Assembly: GCA_964196195.1 (NCBI GenBank)
Contig: CAXMSE010000025.1
Span: forward strand, 1-64,000
Direction: 5' to 3'
Source of the DNA: OFTM10 sp964196195
Lineage (GTDB): Bacteria > Actinomycetota > Acidimicrobiia > Acidimicrobiales > Aldehydirespiratoraceae
DNA: 64,000 nt
Shown here: in pieces, positions 7,008 through 15,489 of the stretch
Numbering within the stretch: position 1 is the first letter of the stretch
How the letters are laid out: each line of letters begins with the position of its first letter
The notes under the pieces: generated by a model
Seen by the model: the letters and a program-made list of their open reading frames with translations, nothing else
Databases searched by the model: none
What the model was told of the DNA's origin: nothing
Made by a program: the position numbers and the translations under genes

Positions 7008-7382
7008 GTGAGTGCAACGGGTATCACCGCCGAGACCAAGGTCGCCACCTTGCTGAGCGAGTACCCCGAACTAGAGGACCTACTCATCGCCATGGCCCCG
7101 GCGTTCGCCAAGCTTCGCAACCCGGTCTTGCGGCGAAGCGTCGGCCGAGTTGCCACCCTGAAGCAGGCCGCGGCAGTCGGAAAACTCGACCCAACCGAGT
7201 TGGTGAACGAACTGCGTGTGGCGGTCGGCCAGCCGCCACTTGCCGATATGGGACCCACCGACGACGTCGAGTACTTCGGACCATCCCCGGAATGGTTCGA
7301 AAGCAGTGCGGTGGTGAAGGTCCTCCGCGAGGAGGACGGCGCCATTCACACCTTCGTGGTCCGTGGGATACCGCTGTTGTAG
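7008..7382 (+). CDS. DUF1858-domain protein
   Basis: A 124-aa protein from GTG 7008 (MSATGITAETKVATLL). Residues about 5-75 match DUF1858, including SEYPELEDLLIAMAPAFAKL and LRRSVGRVATLKQAA. The rest (DDVEYFGPSPEWFESSAVVKVL) is a short C-terminal extension. DUF1858 is a small helical domain, often attached to or encoded near DUF438/hemerythrin-like or redox proteins; its biochemical role is unknown. No clear SD. It ends 9 bp before the PPOX gene, so they probably form one transcription unit. Confidence 0.75.
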   Translation: MSATGITAETKVATLLSEYPELEDLLIAMAPAFAKLRNPVLRRSVGRVATLKQAAAVGKLDPTELVNELRVAVGQPPLADMGPTDDVEYFGPSPEWFESSAVVKVLREEDGAIHTFVVRGIPLL

Positions 7383-7391
7383 CTTTGCCGC

Positions 7392-8018
7392 GTGGACTTC
7401 AAGGATCCGATCTCGACCCTGGCGGAGCTGCGCGAGGTCATCGCTCCGCCAAGCGAGTTCGTTACGGCAAAGGAGGTCGGTCAGTTCGACGAGTTCTGTC
7501 GTGACTTCATCTCAAGGTCACCTTTCGTCCTGATCGCGTCGAGCGACGGGGAGGGCTCGATCGACATCTCCCCGAAAGGCGACCCACCCGGCTTTGTGCA
7601 GGTTCTCGACGATCACACGCTCGCGATACCCGACCGTCTGGGAAATCACCGCGCTGACACTTTCGTCAACGTGGTCCGCCATCCGTATGTCGGATTGATT
7701 TTCATGATCCCGGGAGCGAAAAACACGTTGCGGGTGAGGGGTCGAGCCACGATCGTCCGCGACCAGGAGTTGCGCTCATCCATGGCGATCAACGGGCGCG
7801 CACCCGATCTGGCTCTTGTGGTCGAGCTGACCAGCGCCTACTTCCATTGCGCCAAGTGCATCATCCGGTCGGAGCTGTGGTCCTCCGATGATGTCGTCGA
7901 CACGGGCATCGACGACCGGCTACTTGCTGAGACGATGGTGAAACATGGCGAACTGCCGGTCACCGTCGACCAGATGCAGGAGATCATTCTCGATGACGAG
8001 GCCAAGCGCCTGTACTGA
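7392..8018 (+). CDS. pyridoxamine 5'-phosphate oxidase-family FMN protein
   Basis: A 208-aa protein of the PPOX split-barrel family. Key stretches are FCRDFISRSPFVLIASSDGE, DISPKGDPPGFVQVLDDHTL, LGNHRADTFVNVVRHPYVGL and RVRGRATIVRD, which line the FMN site in the subgroup annotated as MSMEG_1061/DR2398-type. A FHCAKCIIRSELW segment near the C-terminus is typical of that subgroup. The likely role is flavin-dependent reduction of a small molecule; substrate unknown. GTG 7392 has no SD but TAGCTT lies 6 nt upstream, consistent with a leaderless start. Downstream 8019-8075 has only a weak imperfect hairpin. Confidence 0.8.
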   Translation: MDFKDPISTLAELREVIAPPSEFVTAKEVGQFDEFCRDFISRSPFVLIASSDGEGSIDISPKGDPPGFVQVLDDHTLAIPDRLGNHRADTFVNVVRHPYVGLIFMIPGAKNTLRVRGRATIVRDQELRSSMAINGRAPDLALVVELTSAYFHCAKCIIRSELWSSDDVVDTGIDDRLLAETMVKHGELPVTVDQMQEIILDDEAKRLY

Positions 8019-8075
8019 GACGCCAAAGGCGCCCTCCTCTGCCATTTATCTATATCCCTCGCAGGGTGAAGTGCA

Positions 8076-8477
8076 TCACTCCTTGGTGAGCTCCCAAACT
8101 CGAGTCTCGCCGTTGGCGACGAAGCCAGCTGGTACGTCCCCGATGCCTGGTTCGTTGCTTGCCAACGTCAACTTGGTCCCGTCGATGCGATAGATGCCGT
8201 GAGTGACATCACCGATGTACTGGGGGAAGACCGAGTCGGTAATTCTTGTGTCGAGCCGCGTCGGATCGGCAGGGGGAACGGCCTCATGCGTGCCTGTGTA
8301 CAGCTCCATTCCCTCGAACGTGACTGACGTCTCGGCAGTACTGAACGTGAAGGTCCATCGTCCCGCTTCGCCATCGACCTCGATCCCACTCCACACGCCG
8401 CTGAGGACCGGATCATCGGTGCTCCCGCAGGACACGACGATCATCGAGATGGCGAGTCCCATGGCGATCCGACGCAT
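8076..8477 (-). CDS. lipoprotein, unknown
   Basis: A 133-aa exported protein. ATG 8477 has a clear AAGGAG SD. The N-terminus MRRIAMGLAISMIVVSC gives a short signal with lipobox IVVSC. The mature part reads SGVWSGIEVDGEAGRWTFTF and later GDVTHGIYRIDGTKLTLAS, a beta-rich domain like lipocalin-type stress or META-like proteins that are built around a W-x-G strand. No catalytic motif is visible. It is monocistronic, convergent with the PPOX gene. Confidence 0.7.
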   Translation of the reverse strand: MRRIAMGLAISMIVVSCGSTDDPVLSGVWSGIEVDGEAGRWTFTFSTAETSVTFEGMELYTGTHEAVPPADPTRLDTRITDSVFPQYIGDVTHGIYRIDGTKLTLASNEPGIGDVPAGFVANGETRVWELTKE

Positions 8478-8579
8478 GGCGGCCCACTCCTTCTTGGCCG
8501 ATAAGTGACCTTCATATTTTCGCCGAAGGAGGGCCCTTGCCAAGAAGCGAATGTCACGGATCAGGTGTGGCCGACGACC

Positions 8580-8661
8580 TGCTATGGAGGAGCGATGGCA
8601 CTGTCAGACGAGACCCCGAGTGGTCCGGGCATCTGGTCGGGGCCGTATCTGGCGCTAACGA
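8580..8661 (+). pseudogene. 5' fragment of an MFS transporter gene (copy of 9780-11270 start)
   Basis: Behind an SD (GGAGGAG 8586-8592), ATG 8595 encodes MALSDETPSGPGIWSGPYLALT. The last 14 residues match the N-terminus of the MFS protein at 9780 (TPNGPGIWSGPYLALT) at protein and DNA level. Upstream bases also match (TGCTATGGAGGAGCGATGGCACTGTCAG here; tgcactggagaagtgatggaactgtcagg at 9751-9770). Similarity stops at about 8661, where the 3' end of the convergent gene at 8670 begins. The remaining 480 codons are absent, so this is a truncated duplicate. The rest of 8478-8669 holds no gene. Confidence 0.75.
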
Positions 8662-8669
8662 AAGCGACG

Positions 8670-9626
8670 TCATGTGATGACCATCGTGGTAGCGAGCATC
8701 GGAACGGCGTGAGCTCGGAGATCGGCTGGGACACGGTGCTCCATCGCGGTCCATGCAAACCCGACCTTGAAGACGTGGCCGAAGAGCCAATCGCCCCGAC
8801 CGCGAAGATCTCGCCGCCAGTATTCCTCGGAGAAGAGCCTGGGAACGTCGGCTCGGGCTGGCAGCGGGTCCGCGCCGCTGGACGGGCGCCGCGTCATGAG
8901 CTTGCGGTACACGCGGTGCGCCTCGATCCCTGATCTCATCGCGTCCGTGTGGCCTTGCCGATGGAGTTCGATCAAGGCATGAGCGTGGGTGAGGAGGTGC
9001 TGGACGACGCCCCGGTCGAAACCGTCGTACACCGTGCCGACCCCGGCGAACGAGGTCATTGCCGAGACCGCGAGCTCATCGGCTGTCCCGATGTAGGGGA
9101 TGCCGTCGCCTTCCTCGACCAGCACAGCGCCTGGGTCATCCCAGCCGACGAAGGGGCCACCGGGGCCCCGCGTTGCGGCGAACTCCACCATGTTCACGAG
9201 TGCGTCGACATTGGCCGATGTGGCGAGTTTCGGCTGGTCCGCAAAGGCTCGCAGCGCGAGGGTCGCAAAGATGGTGTCGTGGCCGAGCAGGTTGAGCGAT
9301 CCCGCCGTGTTGGTCAGCGCGGCCACCACGTCGGTGAGGTCACCTGGTCCCGCCTCGACGGGTGGGGGAAACCACTCTGCCTTAGTCTCAGCAAGCCGCT
9401 CGGCCTGGGTTATCAGCGCAACTCGCGCAATCCGCGACATGGCAGGGTCACGAGCGAGCAGCCCCGCGGAGAGCACAGCGGCCCCCCAGTGCTTGTCATT
9501 AAAGTCGTCATTGGGGACACCACACATGGCGGCCACACCGACTCTGATGAGTTCTGCCGGTTCAGATGCCATGTGCGACCGAGCGTACGACATGGTTGGC
9601 CAGTCGGTCGCAGGGTGACTGGGCAT
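8670..9626 (-). CDS. hypothetical protein (318 aa)
   Basis: A 318-aa soluble, mostly helical protein that I cannot place in a family. Features: AAVLSAGLLARDPAMSRIARVALITQAERLAE (two helices), a Gly/Pro-rich turn RGPGGPFVGWDDPGAV, an acidic strand EEGDGIPYIGTADELAVSA, and a basic C-terminal part with EEYWRRDLRGRGDW. No signal peptide, membrane segment or metal motif stands out. ATG 9626 lacks an SD; ATG 9593 (MSYARSH) or 9572 (MASEPAEL) are alternatives. It separates the MFS 5' fragment at 8580 from the full MFS gene at 9780, so it may have arrived with the rearrangement that duplicated that start. Confidence 0.6.
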   Translation of the reverse strand: MPSHPATDWPTMSYARSHMASEPAELIRVGVAAMCGVPNDDFNDKHWGAAVLSAGLLARDPAMSRIARVALITQAERLAETKAEWFPPPVEAGPGDLTDVVAALTNTAGSLNLLGHDTIFATLALRAFADQPKLATSANVDALVNMVEFAATRGPGGPFVGWDDPGAVLVEEGDGIPYIGTADELAVSAMTSFAGVGTVYDGFDRGVVQHLLTHAHALIELHRQGHTDAMRSGIEAHRVYRKLMTRRPSSGADPLPARADVPRLFSEEYWRRDLRGRGDWLFGHVFKVGFAWTAMEHRVPADLRAHAVPMLATTMVIT

Positions 9627-9779
9627 CGGCCCATCGCTGGTAGCGTCCTGGGCCTGGCACGGTGAATGGTCGTCGTCCTCCGGACGAGTCCACCATCCTC
9701 AACGGGCTCGAGTTGCCGTCTTCATGGCACTCGCAATCCGCTGCACTGGAGAAGTGATGGAACTGTCAGGCCTGGTGAT

Positions 9780-11270
9780 ATGACGCCGAGCGCCGCCGGC
9801 GAGGAGACGACCCCGAATGGTCCGGGCATCTGGTCAGGGCCGTATCTGGCGCTGACTTTCGCCCACTTGGCAGTTGTGGCCCTGGTTGCGTTCGGAGGGC
9901 TGGCGGTGGTGGCGGCCCTGTCGAGCATCGCTGAAGACCTTGGCCGAGTCGGACTGTTGCCGTGGGTGATCACCGGCCAACTGGCCGCGGGTGCGGTGGC
10001 GCTGATCTTTGCGGGCCCGGTGATCGACGCGATCGGAGTTCGGCGGACGTTTCGTGTCACCGGGCTATGGCTCTTCATCTCCACCGCCGCGGCGGCAGCC
10101 GCACCATCCATGCCGATCCTGATTCTTGCCCGGGTCATCCAAGGCTTCGGAGGTGGCCTCGTGTTCGGTGTGGCATTCACCGCTATTGGCGTGGGCTACC
10201 CCAGCGAGCTTCGCCCCCGAGCGTTCGCGGCCCAGTCCGTCGTGTTCGGGGCAGGAGCATTCGGGGGCCCGGCGGTAGTGGGCGCGATGTTGGCACTTGG
10301 TGGTTGGAGGCTGGTCTTCATCGCCGAACTGCCACTGATCGCGCTGGCGCTGGCTGTGGGCTGGAGAGCCCTGCCCACCACACGCGAGCGCCCCGCCCGA
10401 ATCGAGATCGATTGGAGGGGGGCGGGCGTCCTCACGGCACTCATCGGTTGCTCGCTTGTGGCTGTGGCCCAGATAGGGGTGCGTTGGTGGGCGGTCGGGG
10501 TGGCCGTGCTCGGATCTGTTCTGCTCACCGCCGCCTACTGGAATCACAGCGGCCGTGCCGACGCACCCGTTATCGCCCGCGAGCACATCACCCGGTTCCC
10601 CTTGATGTGGATCCACCTCACCTCAGGTCTGGTCATGTTCATTGCGTTGGGGCTGGAGAACTACGTGCCCCTATACGTTCAGACCTCACGCGAACGGTCG
10701 GTGGAGTTCGCGGCCTTCGCCCTCGTCTTCCTCAGCGCGGGTTGGACGGTGGGCTCGCTGCTGTACAGCCGAGTCCTCGACAAGTGGCGTGACTGTGACG
10801 TGGTCCTTCTCGGATGCGTGCTCTTCATCCCTTCGCTCGTCTTGGCCGGGATCTCGATCGCTCTCACTTGGCCGCTGACGTCTTTGTTCGTCGCCTTGGG
10901 CCTGATCGGTCTGGCGATCGGCCTGGTGACCACTGCTGGTATCAACTTGCTGCAAGACAGCAGCGGGATGGCGGAGATGGGTCGGGTCACTTCAACCCAC
11001 CAGTTCATCCGCCAAGTTTCGATCACCTACGGGGTCGCGCTCGCTAGTGCGATTCTGTTCTTCGTTGTCGACCGTCAGGTGGGCGACGTCGAAGCCCTAC
11101 GCGAGGTGATCGCCGGTGAGGACGTCGCCCTCGGCGTCGACGCCAAGAACGCGATCCGAGACGGCCTGGTGTGGGCTCACTTGATCACCGGCACCCTGGC
11201 TATCGGGTGTCTTATGGTCGGGATTTCGCTTGTGCGTCGTACCGATCGGGTCGTATCCACCCCACGCTGA
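9780..11270 (+). CDS. MFS transporter (DHA-type drug/metabolite exporter)
   Basis: A 496-aa integral membrane protein with roughly 12-14 hydrophobic helices. Signature elements are the N-half motif around GPVIDAIGVRRTFRVTG (motif A-like loop) and LARVIQGFGGGLVFGV (motif B/C region), then GGWRLVFIAELPLIALAL, as in DHA2-like antiporters. It should be a proton-driven exporter; substrate unknown. ATG 9780 was chosen; it lacks an SD, while an SD-like GGAGAAG precedes an out-of-frame ATG at 9755 that stops after eight codons. The parallel 8580-8661 fragment has a clean SD and start, so the present start region may be rearranged. The 3' end overlaps the convergent SRPBCC gene by 59 bp. Confidence 0.85.
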   Translation: MTPSAAGEETTPNGPGIWSGPYLALTFAHLAVVALVAFGGLAVVAALSSIAEDLGRVGLLPWVITGQLAAGAVALIFAGPVIDAIGVRRTFRVTGLWLFISTAAAAAAPSMPILILARVIQGFGGGLVFGVAFTAIGVGYPSELRPRAFAAQSVVFGAGAFGGPAVVGAMLALGGWRLVFIAELPLIALALAVGWRALPTTRERPARIEIDWRGAGVLTALIGCSLVAVAQIGVRWWAVGVAVLGSVLLTAAYWNHSGRADAPVIAREHITRFPLMWIHLTSGLVMFIALGLENYVPLYVQTSRERSVEFAAFALVFLSAGWTVGSLLYSRVLDKWRDCDVVLLGCVLFIPSLVLAGISIALTWPLTSLFVALGLIGLAIGLVTTAGINLLQDSSGMAEMGRVTSTHQFIRQVSITYGVALASAILFFVVDRQVGDVEALREVIAGEDVALGVDAKNAIRDGLVWAHLITGTLAIGCLMVGISLVRRTDRVVSTPR

Positions 11271-11760
11271 CGGAATCGTTGAGGGCCGGATGCTCGTGGT
11301 CTCGTAGATCGACGCCGGCGTGGAGCACGGCGCGGAGGTTGGTCATGAAGTAGATCCAGCAACTGCGACAGTTCAGGTGTTGCCACACGCGGTCGGGGTC
11401 GGTCGCCGCGCATCCCGTCTGGTGGAGGTGGACCTCGGTACCAGCCTCGACGTCTCGAAAGCCGATGTCGACCGTCATCGGGCCGAAAGTGAAGGTCAGG
11501 CGTTCGTCGATCTCCACCGCGAGGTACCGGCCCGAATGCTGAAAGTCGTGGACATAGCTCCAGTGGTATTCATCGCCGACCTGGACAATTTCGTCCGGAC
11601 CTCGGACCTCCCCGCCAGCGCCGTATTGTTCGGCCCGCGCGATGAAGAACGACTCCAGCCCTCGACCCGTAGCCCACGACCCGAAGACTTGTGAACGGGG
11701 CCGCAGGTAGTACATCGAGAGTTCGAAGTCCGACCAGTCATAGTTGTCGGCGCCGCTCAC
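11212..11760 (-). CDS. SRPBCC/START-fold protein
   Basis: A 182-aa protein from GTG 11760 with SD ACGGAGAC. The order of strands and motifs (SMYYLRPRSQVFGSWATG, FFIARAEQYGAGGEVRGP, YHWSYVHDFQHSG, RLTFTFGPMTVDIGF, TEVHLHQTGCA, WQHLNCRSCWIYFMTNL) matches the SRPBCC (AHSA1-like) hydrophobic-ligand-binding fold. Two Cys (CRSC) sit at the start of the C-terminal helix. Function unknown. Its last 59 bp overlap the 3' end of the MFS gene on the other strand. Confidence 0.7.
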   Translation of the reverse strand: MSGADNYDWSDFELSMYYLRPRSQVFGSWATGRGLESFFIARAEQYGAGGEVRGPDEIVQVGDEYHWSYVHDFQHSGRYLAVEIDERLTFTFGPMTVDIGFRDVEAGTEVHLHQTGCAATDPDRVWQHLNCRSCWIYFMTNLRAVLHAGVDLRDHEHPALNDSVSVGWIRPDRYDAQAKSRP

Positions 11761-11827
11761 GCTGTCTCCGTCCCTGTAGCACCCAGCGGTTGTCTAGCAT
11801 GACGTGACTTCAGGAGGGACGCCTGCG

Positions 11828-12613
11828 ATGACTGATACCGAGCTGACTTCAGCGGCCGACAAGCTGGTGGTGAGAACGCCCCCTACCTTCGATTCGGTCG
11901 CCGACGAGCGCCGTCATCGACTCGAGCGGCTGGCCGGCGTGTGTCGCGTGTTCGGTCGCATGGGGTTCTCCGAGGGATTGCTTGGCCATGTCACAGTTCG
12001 AGACCCTGAGCACGACGACCGCTTGTGGATCAATCCTCTCGGCATCTCCTTCAACCTGGTCAAGGTCTCAGACCTGGTCCTCGCTGACCACGATGGCAAG
12101 GTCCTCTCCGGCGATCATCAGGTGAATCCGGTTGGTCTACTGCTCCACTCGGCCATCCACCGCGCCCGTCCGGAAGTGACGGCGGTCTGCCACGCCCACT
12201 CCACCTACGGGAGTGCCTGGTCGGCGTTCGGAGCACCCGTCGATCCCATCACCCAGGACACAGCGGTCTTCTTCGATGATCAGGCGGTCATCCGCGAGCC
12301 GCGTTTGGCGCTGAACGCCGCGGAGGCCGACAAGTTTGCTGCGGCCCTGGGACCCAAGCGCGTCGGGATCCATGTTGGCCACGGCCTCTTCACCACCGGC
12401 GAGACCGTTGAGGAAGCGGCTTGGTGGTTCATCGGCATGGACAAGGCCGCCAACGTTCAGCTTCTCGCTCGCGCAGCGGGCGAATACGAAGTCTGGCCCG
12501 CCGATGCCGCCATGATGGTCCGTGGTGCACTTGGGTCGCCCCAACTTGGATGGCTGTCATTCCAGACCCTCTGGGACGAGATCAGCCAGACCGACCCGGG
12601 CCTCTTCGACTGA
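11828..12613 (+). CDS. class II aldolase/adducin-family protein
   Basis: A 261-aa protein. ATG 11828 follows SD AGGAGGGAC. Class II aldolase features: ERLAGVCRVFGRMGFSEGLLGHVTVRD, then AVCHAHSTYGSAWSAFG with a His-x-His zinc pair, and VGIHVGHGLFTTGETVEEAA with the third metal His. Family members cleave or epimerise sugar phosphates, or decarboxylate related acids. This subgroup, found beside dioxygenases and CoA-transferases in actinobacteria, has no settled substrate. It lies 82 bp upstream of the CoA-transferase gene on the same strand. Confidence 0.8.
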   Translation: MTDTELTSAADKLVVRTPPTFDSVADERRHRLERLAGVCRVFGRMGFSEGLLGHVTVRDPEHDDRLWINPLGISFNLVKVSDLVLADHDGKVLSGDHQVNPVGLLLHSAIHRARPEVTAVCHAHSTYGSAWSAFGAPVDPITQDTAVFFDDQAVIREPRLALNAAEADKFAAALGPKRVGIHVGHGLFTTGETVEEAAWWFIGMDKAANVQLLARAAGEYEVWPADAAMMVRGALGSPQLGWLSFQTLWDEISQTDPGLFD

Positions 12614-12695
12614 GTAATACGTCTGCACCCCGGCCATGCGCTTGCGAGCCTGCGACACCCGGGCTACGCATAGGCCCTAACAAAAGGGGGGCGTT

Positions 12696-14594
12696 TTGGT
12701 CGGCAAGGTCATGTCCGCGGCTGACGCGGTAGAGATCGTTCAGTCTGGCGACACCATCGCGAGCAATGGTTATGCGGGATGCGGTACGCCCGAAGCCTTG
12801 TTACTGGCGTTGGGGGAGCGGTTCGTCGACACGGGTGAGCCCCGCGACCTGACCCTGATGTATGGCGGTGGTCAGGGTGACAGCGGGGAGCGAGGCCTGA
12901 ACCGCCTCGGCCATGCCGGCTTGTTGAAGCGGGTGATCGGCGGCCACTACGGGCTGATGCCTGCCGTCGAGAAACTGGCGGTCGATGAGCAGATCGAGGC
13001 CTACAACTTCCCTGAAGGGGTCATTATCCAGCTCTATCGAGACATTGCGGGCCAGCGGCCCGGAACTTTCTCGCGGGTGGGGCTGGGCACCTTCGTCGAT
13101 CCCCGCCTCGATGGTGGACGTATGAACAGCCGAACCACCGAGGAACTGGTTCAGCTCACCGAGGTGGCGGGCGAGGAGTTCCTGTTCTTCCAGGCGTTCC
13201 CGATCAACGTCGCCCTGATCCGGGGCACCACGGCCGACCCTGACGGAAACATCACCATGGAGCGCGAGGCCCTGGTGCTCGAGAACCTGGCGGTGGCTCT
13301 TGCGGCCAAGAACTCCGGCGGATACGTGATCTGCCAGGTAGAACGCGTTGCCGAACGAAACAGCCTCCAGTCGCGGGAGGTTCGTGTCCCGGGTGGTCTG
13401 GTCGATTGCGTGGTGGTCGCCGATCCCGAGCATCACATGCAGACCTACGGAACCCAATACAACCCCGGCCTGTCGGGCGAGGTGCGCGTTCCGCTCGAGC
13501 GCGTGGCTTCGCTTCCCCTTGATCCGCGCAAGGTCATTGCTCGTCGCGCTGCACTCGAATTGCGCCAGGACGACATCGTGAATCTCGGCGTGGGAATGCC
13601 CGACGCTATCGGCGTGGTCGCCAACGAAGAACAGATCAGCGACGTGATCACCCTTACCGTGGATCCCGGAGTGATCGGCGGTGTTCCACTCGGTGGTCTC
13701 GACTTCGGAGCGGCGGTCAACGCCCAGGCCGTGATCGATCACGCCTCCCAGTTCGACTTCATCGATGGTGGGGGACTGGACGCATGTTTCCTGGGAATGG
13801 CCCAATGTGATGGCGCCGGAAACATCAACGCGAGCAAGTTCGGCAAGCGCATCAGCGGCTGCGGTGGGTTCATCAACCTGAGCCAGAACAGCAAGAAGGT
13901 GCTGTTCATAGGCACGTTCACGTCAGGTGGGTTCAAGGCCGAGGTGGTAGACGGCGAGCTGCGAATCCTGGAGGAGGGCAGATTCTCCAAGTTCGTGGAC
14001 GACGTCGATCAGATCACGTTCAGTGCCGCTGTCGCTGCGAAGGGCACACAGCAGGTGCGCTACATCACCGAACGGTGCGTGTTCGAACTCACGCCAGATG
14101 GGTTTGAACTGATCGAGCTTGCTCCCGGCGTCGATCTGCAGACCCAGGTGCTCGACCTATTGCCCTTTGATCCCATCATCGACAACGTGCAGCCGATGGA
14201 CGAGGCGATCTTCAAAGACGAGCCCATGGGACTCCGGGCGCGGCTGTTCGACATCCGTATCGAAGACCGCCTCACCTATGAGCCCGACACCAACACGGTG
14301 TTCATGGACTACTCGGGAATGCGGGTCCGGTCCAACGACGACCTCAGCGCGATCAGGGAAGCTGTAGACGGGCTGCTCGGACCCCTCGGCAAGCAGGTTT
14401 ACTCCGTCGTCAACTACGACAGGTTCGCGGTGGATGCCGAGGTCGAGGACGGCTATTTCGATCTGGTTCATTACGTGCAGGAGACCTACTACCTCGGGGT
14501 GAGGCGCTATACGGGGGACGCGTTCGAGAGGCTGAAACTTGCCAGCGAGCTCGAGAAGCACGACGTCGAGTCGACGGTCTCCGACGCTCTCTGA
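12696..14594 (+). CDS. one-chain class I CoA-transferase (Pct/YdiF type), catalytic Glu replaced by Asp
   Basis: A 632-aa fused alpha-beta CoA-transferase. The alpha half has SNGYAGCGTPEALLLALG and EAYNFPEGVI. The beta half has VNLGVGMPDAIGVVANEEQ, then LTVDPGVIGGVPLGGLDFGA, GGGLDACFLGMAQCDGAGN and ISGCGGFINLSQN. In YdiF/Pct enzymes a Glu that forms the covalent CoA thioester sits at the position of Asp323 here (GAT 13662-13664), so catalysis may differ. Typical length is about 520-530; residues about 525-632 are an extra C-terminal domain ending in VHYVQETYYLGVRRYTG. TTG 12696 was chosen for SD AAAAGGGGGG; ATG 12711 is an alternative. The gene may form an operon with the aldolase. Confidence 0.85.
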   Translation: MVGKVMSAADAVEIVQSGDTIASNGYAGCGTPEALLLALGERFVDTGEPRDLTLMYGGGQGDSGERGLNRLGHAGLLKRVIGGHYGLMPAVEKLAVDEQIEAYNFPEGVIIQLYRDIAGQRPGTFSRVGLGTFVDPRLDGGRMNSRTTEELVQLTEVAGEEFLFFQAFPINVALIRGTTADPDGNITMEREALVLENLAVALAAKNSGGYVICQVERVAERNSLQSREVRVPGGLVDCVVVADPEHHMQTYGTQYNPGLSGEVRVPLERVASLPLDPRKVIARRAALELRQDDIVNLGVGMPDAIGVVANEEQISDVITLTVDPGVIGGVPLGGLDFGAAVNAQAVIDHASQFDFIDGGGLDACFLGMAQCDGAGNINASKFGKRISGCGGFINLSQNSKKVLFIGTFTSGGFKAEVVDGELRILEEGRFSKFVDDVDQITFSAAVAAKGTQQVRYITERCVFELTPDGFELIELAPGVDLQTQVLDLLPFDPIIDNVQPMDEAIFKDEPMGLRARLFDIRIEDRLTYEPDTNTVFMDYSGMRVRSNDDLSAIREAVDGLLGPLGKQVYSVVNYDRFAVDAEVEDGYFDLVHYVQETYYLGVRRYTGDAFERLKLASELEKHDVESTVSDAL

Positions 14595-14604
14595 TGCCTG
14601 ATCG

Positions 14605-15399
14605 TCAACTCGTTCGACCGTAGAAGGTGTTGAGGGCCGAGTCGGCCAAGCCAACGCCGGGCTGGTCGTTGAAGGCGAACACGACGAGCATTCGCGTGAC
14701 AGGTCCTTCGGTGGGGGTGACACGATGAAGCGCGTTGCGACCGCGAAACATCACCAGGTCGCCCGGGTCGAAGCAAAGGGTCTCGACTGCGACGTCGCCG
14801 TTGAGCACGGCCTCGACGCGCTCGAAAGCCATCTCACCGACGTCGGCATCGCGCACGTTCGCCACATATTCGAAGGCGCCGCCTCCGTCGGGAGCTTGGA
14901 GCAGCATTGTGACGGCGAACGACGAGTTGTCGAAGTGCCACCCGAGCTCCATAGTTTCAGCCGCGAAGTGGATGTTGATCGATGAAAGATGGTCGGCATA
15001 GGGATGGATCTCGTCGATTCCGAGCACGTCGCAGAGGAACGCCCTGAATTGGAGGTCGTCGTAGACCTCCCGCAGCAGTGAGCCCGAGGGGATCTGATCG
15101 TCGGCGATCAAGCCCTTGCTGCTGGCCACTTGCCGATTGATGGGGTGCTCGTCGGGGCGAGCCGGGTCGGGTGGGGTCAGGTAGGCGCTGTGAGTCGAAG
15201 CGGCGTAGAACGCTTCACCTTCGCGGTGACTCGCCTCCTCGACGAGCTGCTCGATGGTTTCGGGGGTGAAGAAGCCAGCGAGCACGAGTGCGCCGTGCGA
15301 GTCGAGTTGCGCACGACAGTTCGACACCCAGGAGTCGTCGCCGATCGGATGGCGTGTCGTGTCGATGGCGGGTGAATGAGCCTGCTCGGGGGACGTCAC
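14605..15399 (-). CDS. 2-oxoglutarate/Fe(II) oxygenase (2OG-FeII_Oxy / ArpA-like)
   Basis: A 264-aa protein with the facial triad of Fe(II)/2OG oxygenases. His155-x-Asp157 lies in LGWHFDNSSFAVTMLLQ, the distal His225 in RGRNALHRVTPT, and Arg236 (VTRMLVVFAF) binds 2-oxoglutarate. The arrangement, including HPYADHLSSINIHF before the triad, resembles HalD/ArpA-like enzymes acting on small amino-acid-like substrates. Substrate unknown. GTG 15399 has no obvious SD. The gene converges with the CoA-transferase (11-bp gap) and is divergent from the decayed APH gene. Confidence 0.8.
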   Translation of the reverse strand: MTSPEQAHSPAIDTTRHPIGDDSWVSNCRAQLDSHGALVLAGFFTPETIEQLVEEASHREGEAFYAASTHSAYLTPPDPARPDEHPINRQVASSKGLIADDQIPSGSLLREVYDDLQFRAFLCDVLGIDEIHPYADHLSSINIHFAAETMELGWHFDNSSFAVTMLLQAPDGGGAFEYVANVRDADVGEMAFERVEAVLNGDVAVETLCFDPGDLVMFRGRNALHRVTPTEGPVTRMLVVFAFNDQPGVGLADSALNTFYGRTS

Positions 15400-15489
15400 G
15401 GTGCAACAAGGTGGCCCGCGCCGTCTTCGATGTCAACCGGCGCGGTCGACACCATGCTCCATGCGGACTGCCTGCTTGAATGGGCGCCA

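Noticed and set aside
8505..8933. 142-codon plus-strand frame covering the MFS fragment
   Set aside because: Only the MFS-like 8595-8661 part is meaningful; the rest is antisense to the 8670-9626 gene.
12801..13805. 334-codon minus-strand frame inside the CoA-transferase gene
   Set aside because: Antisense shadow; the plus-strand frame has complete family motifs.
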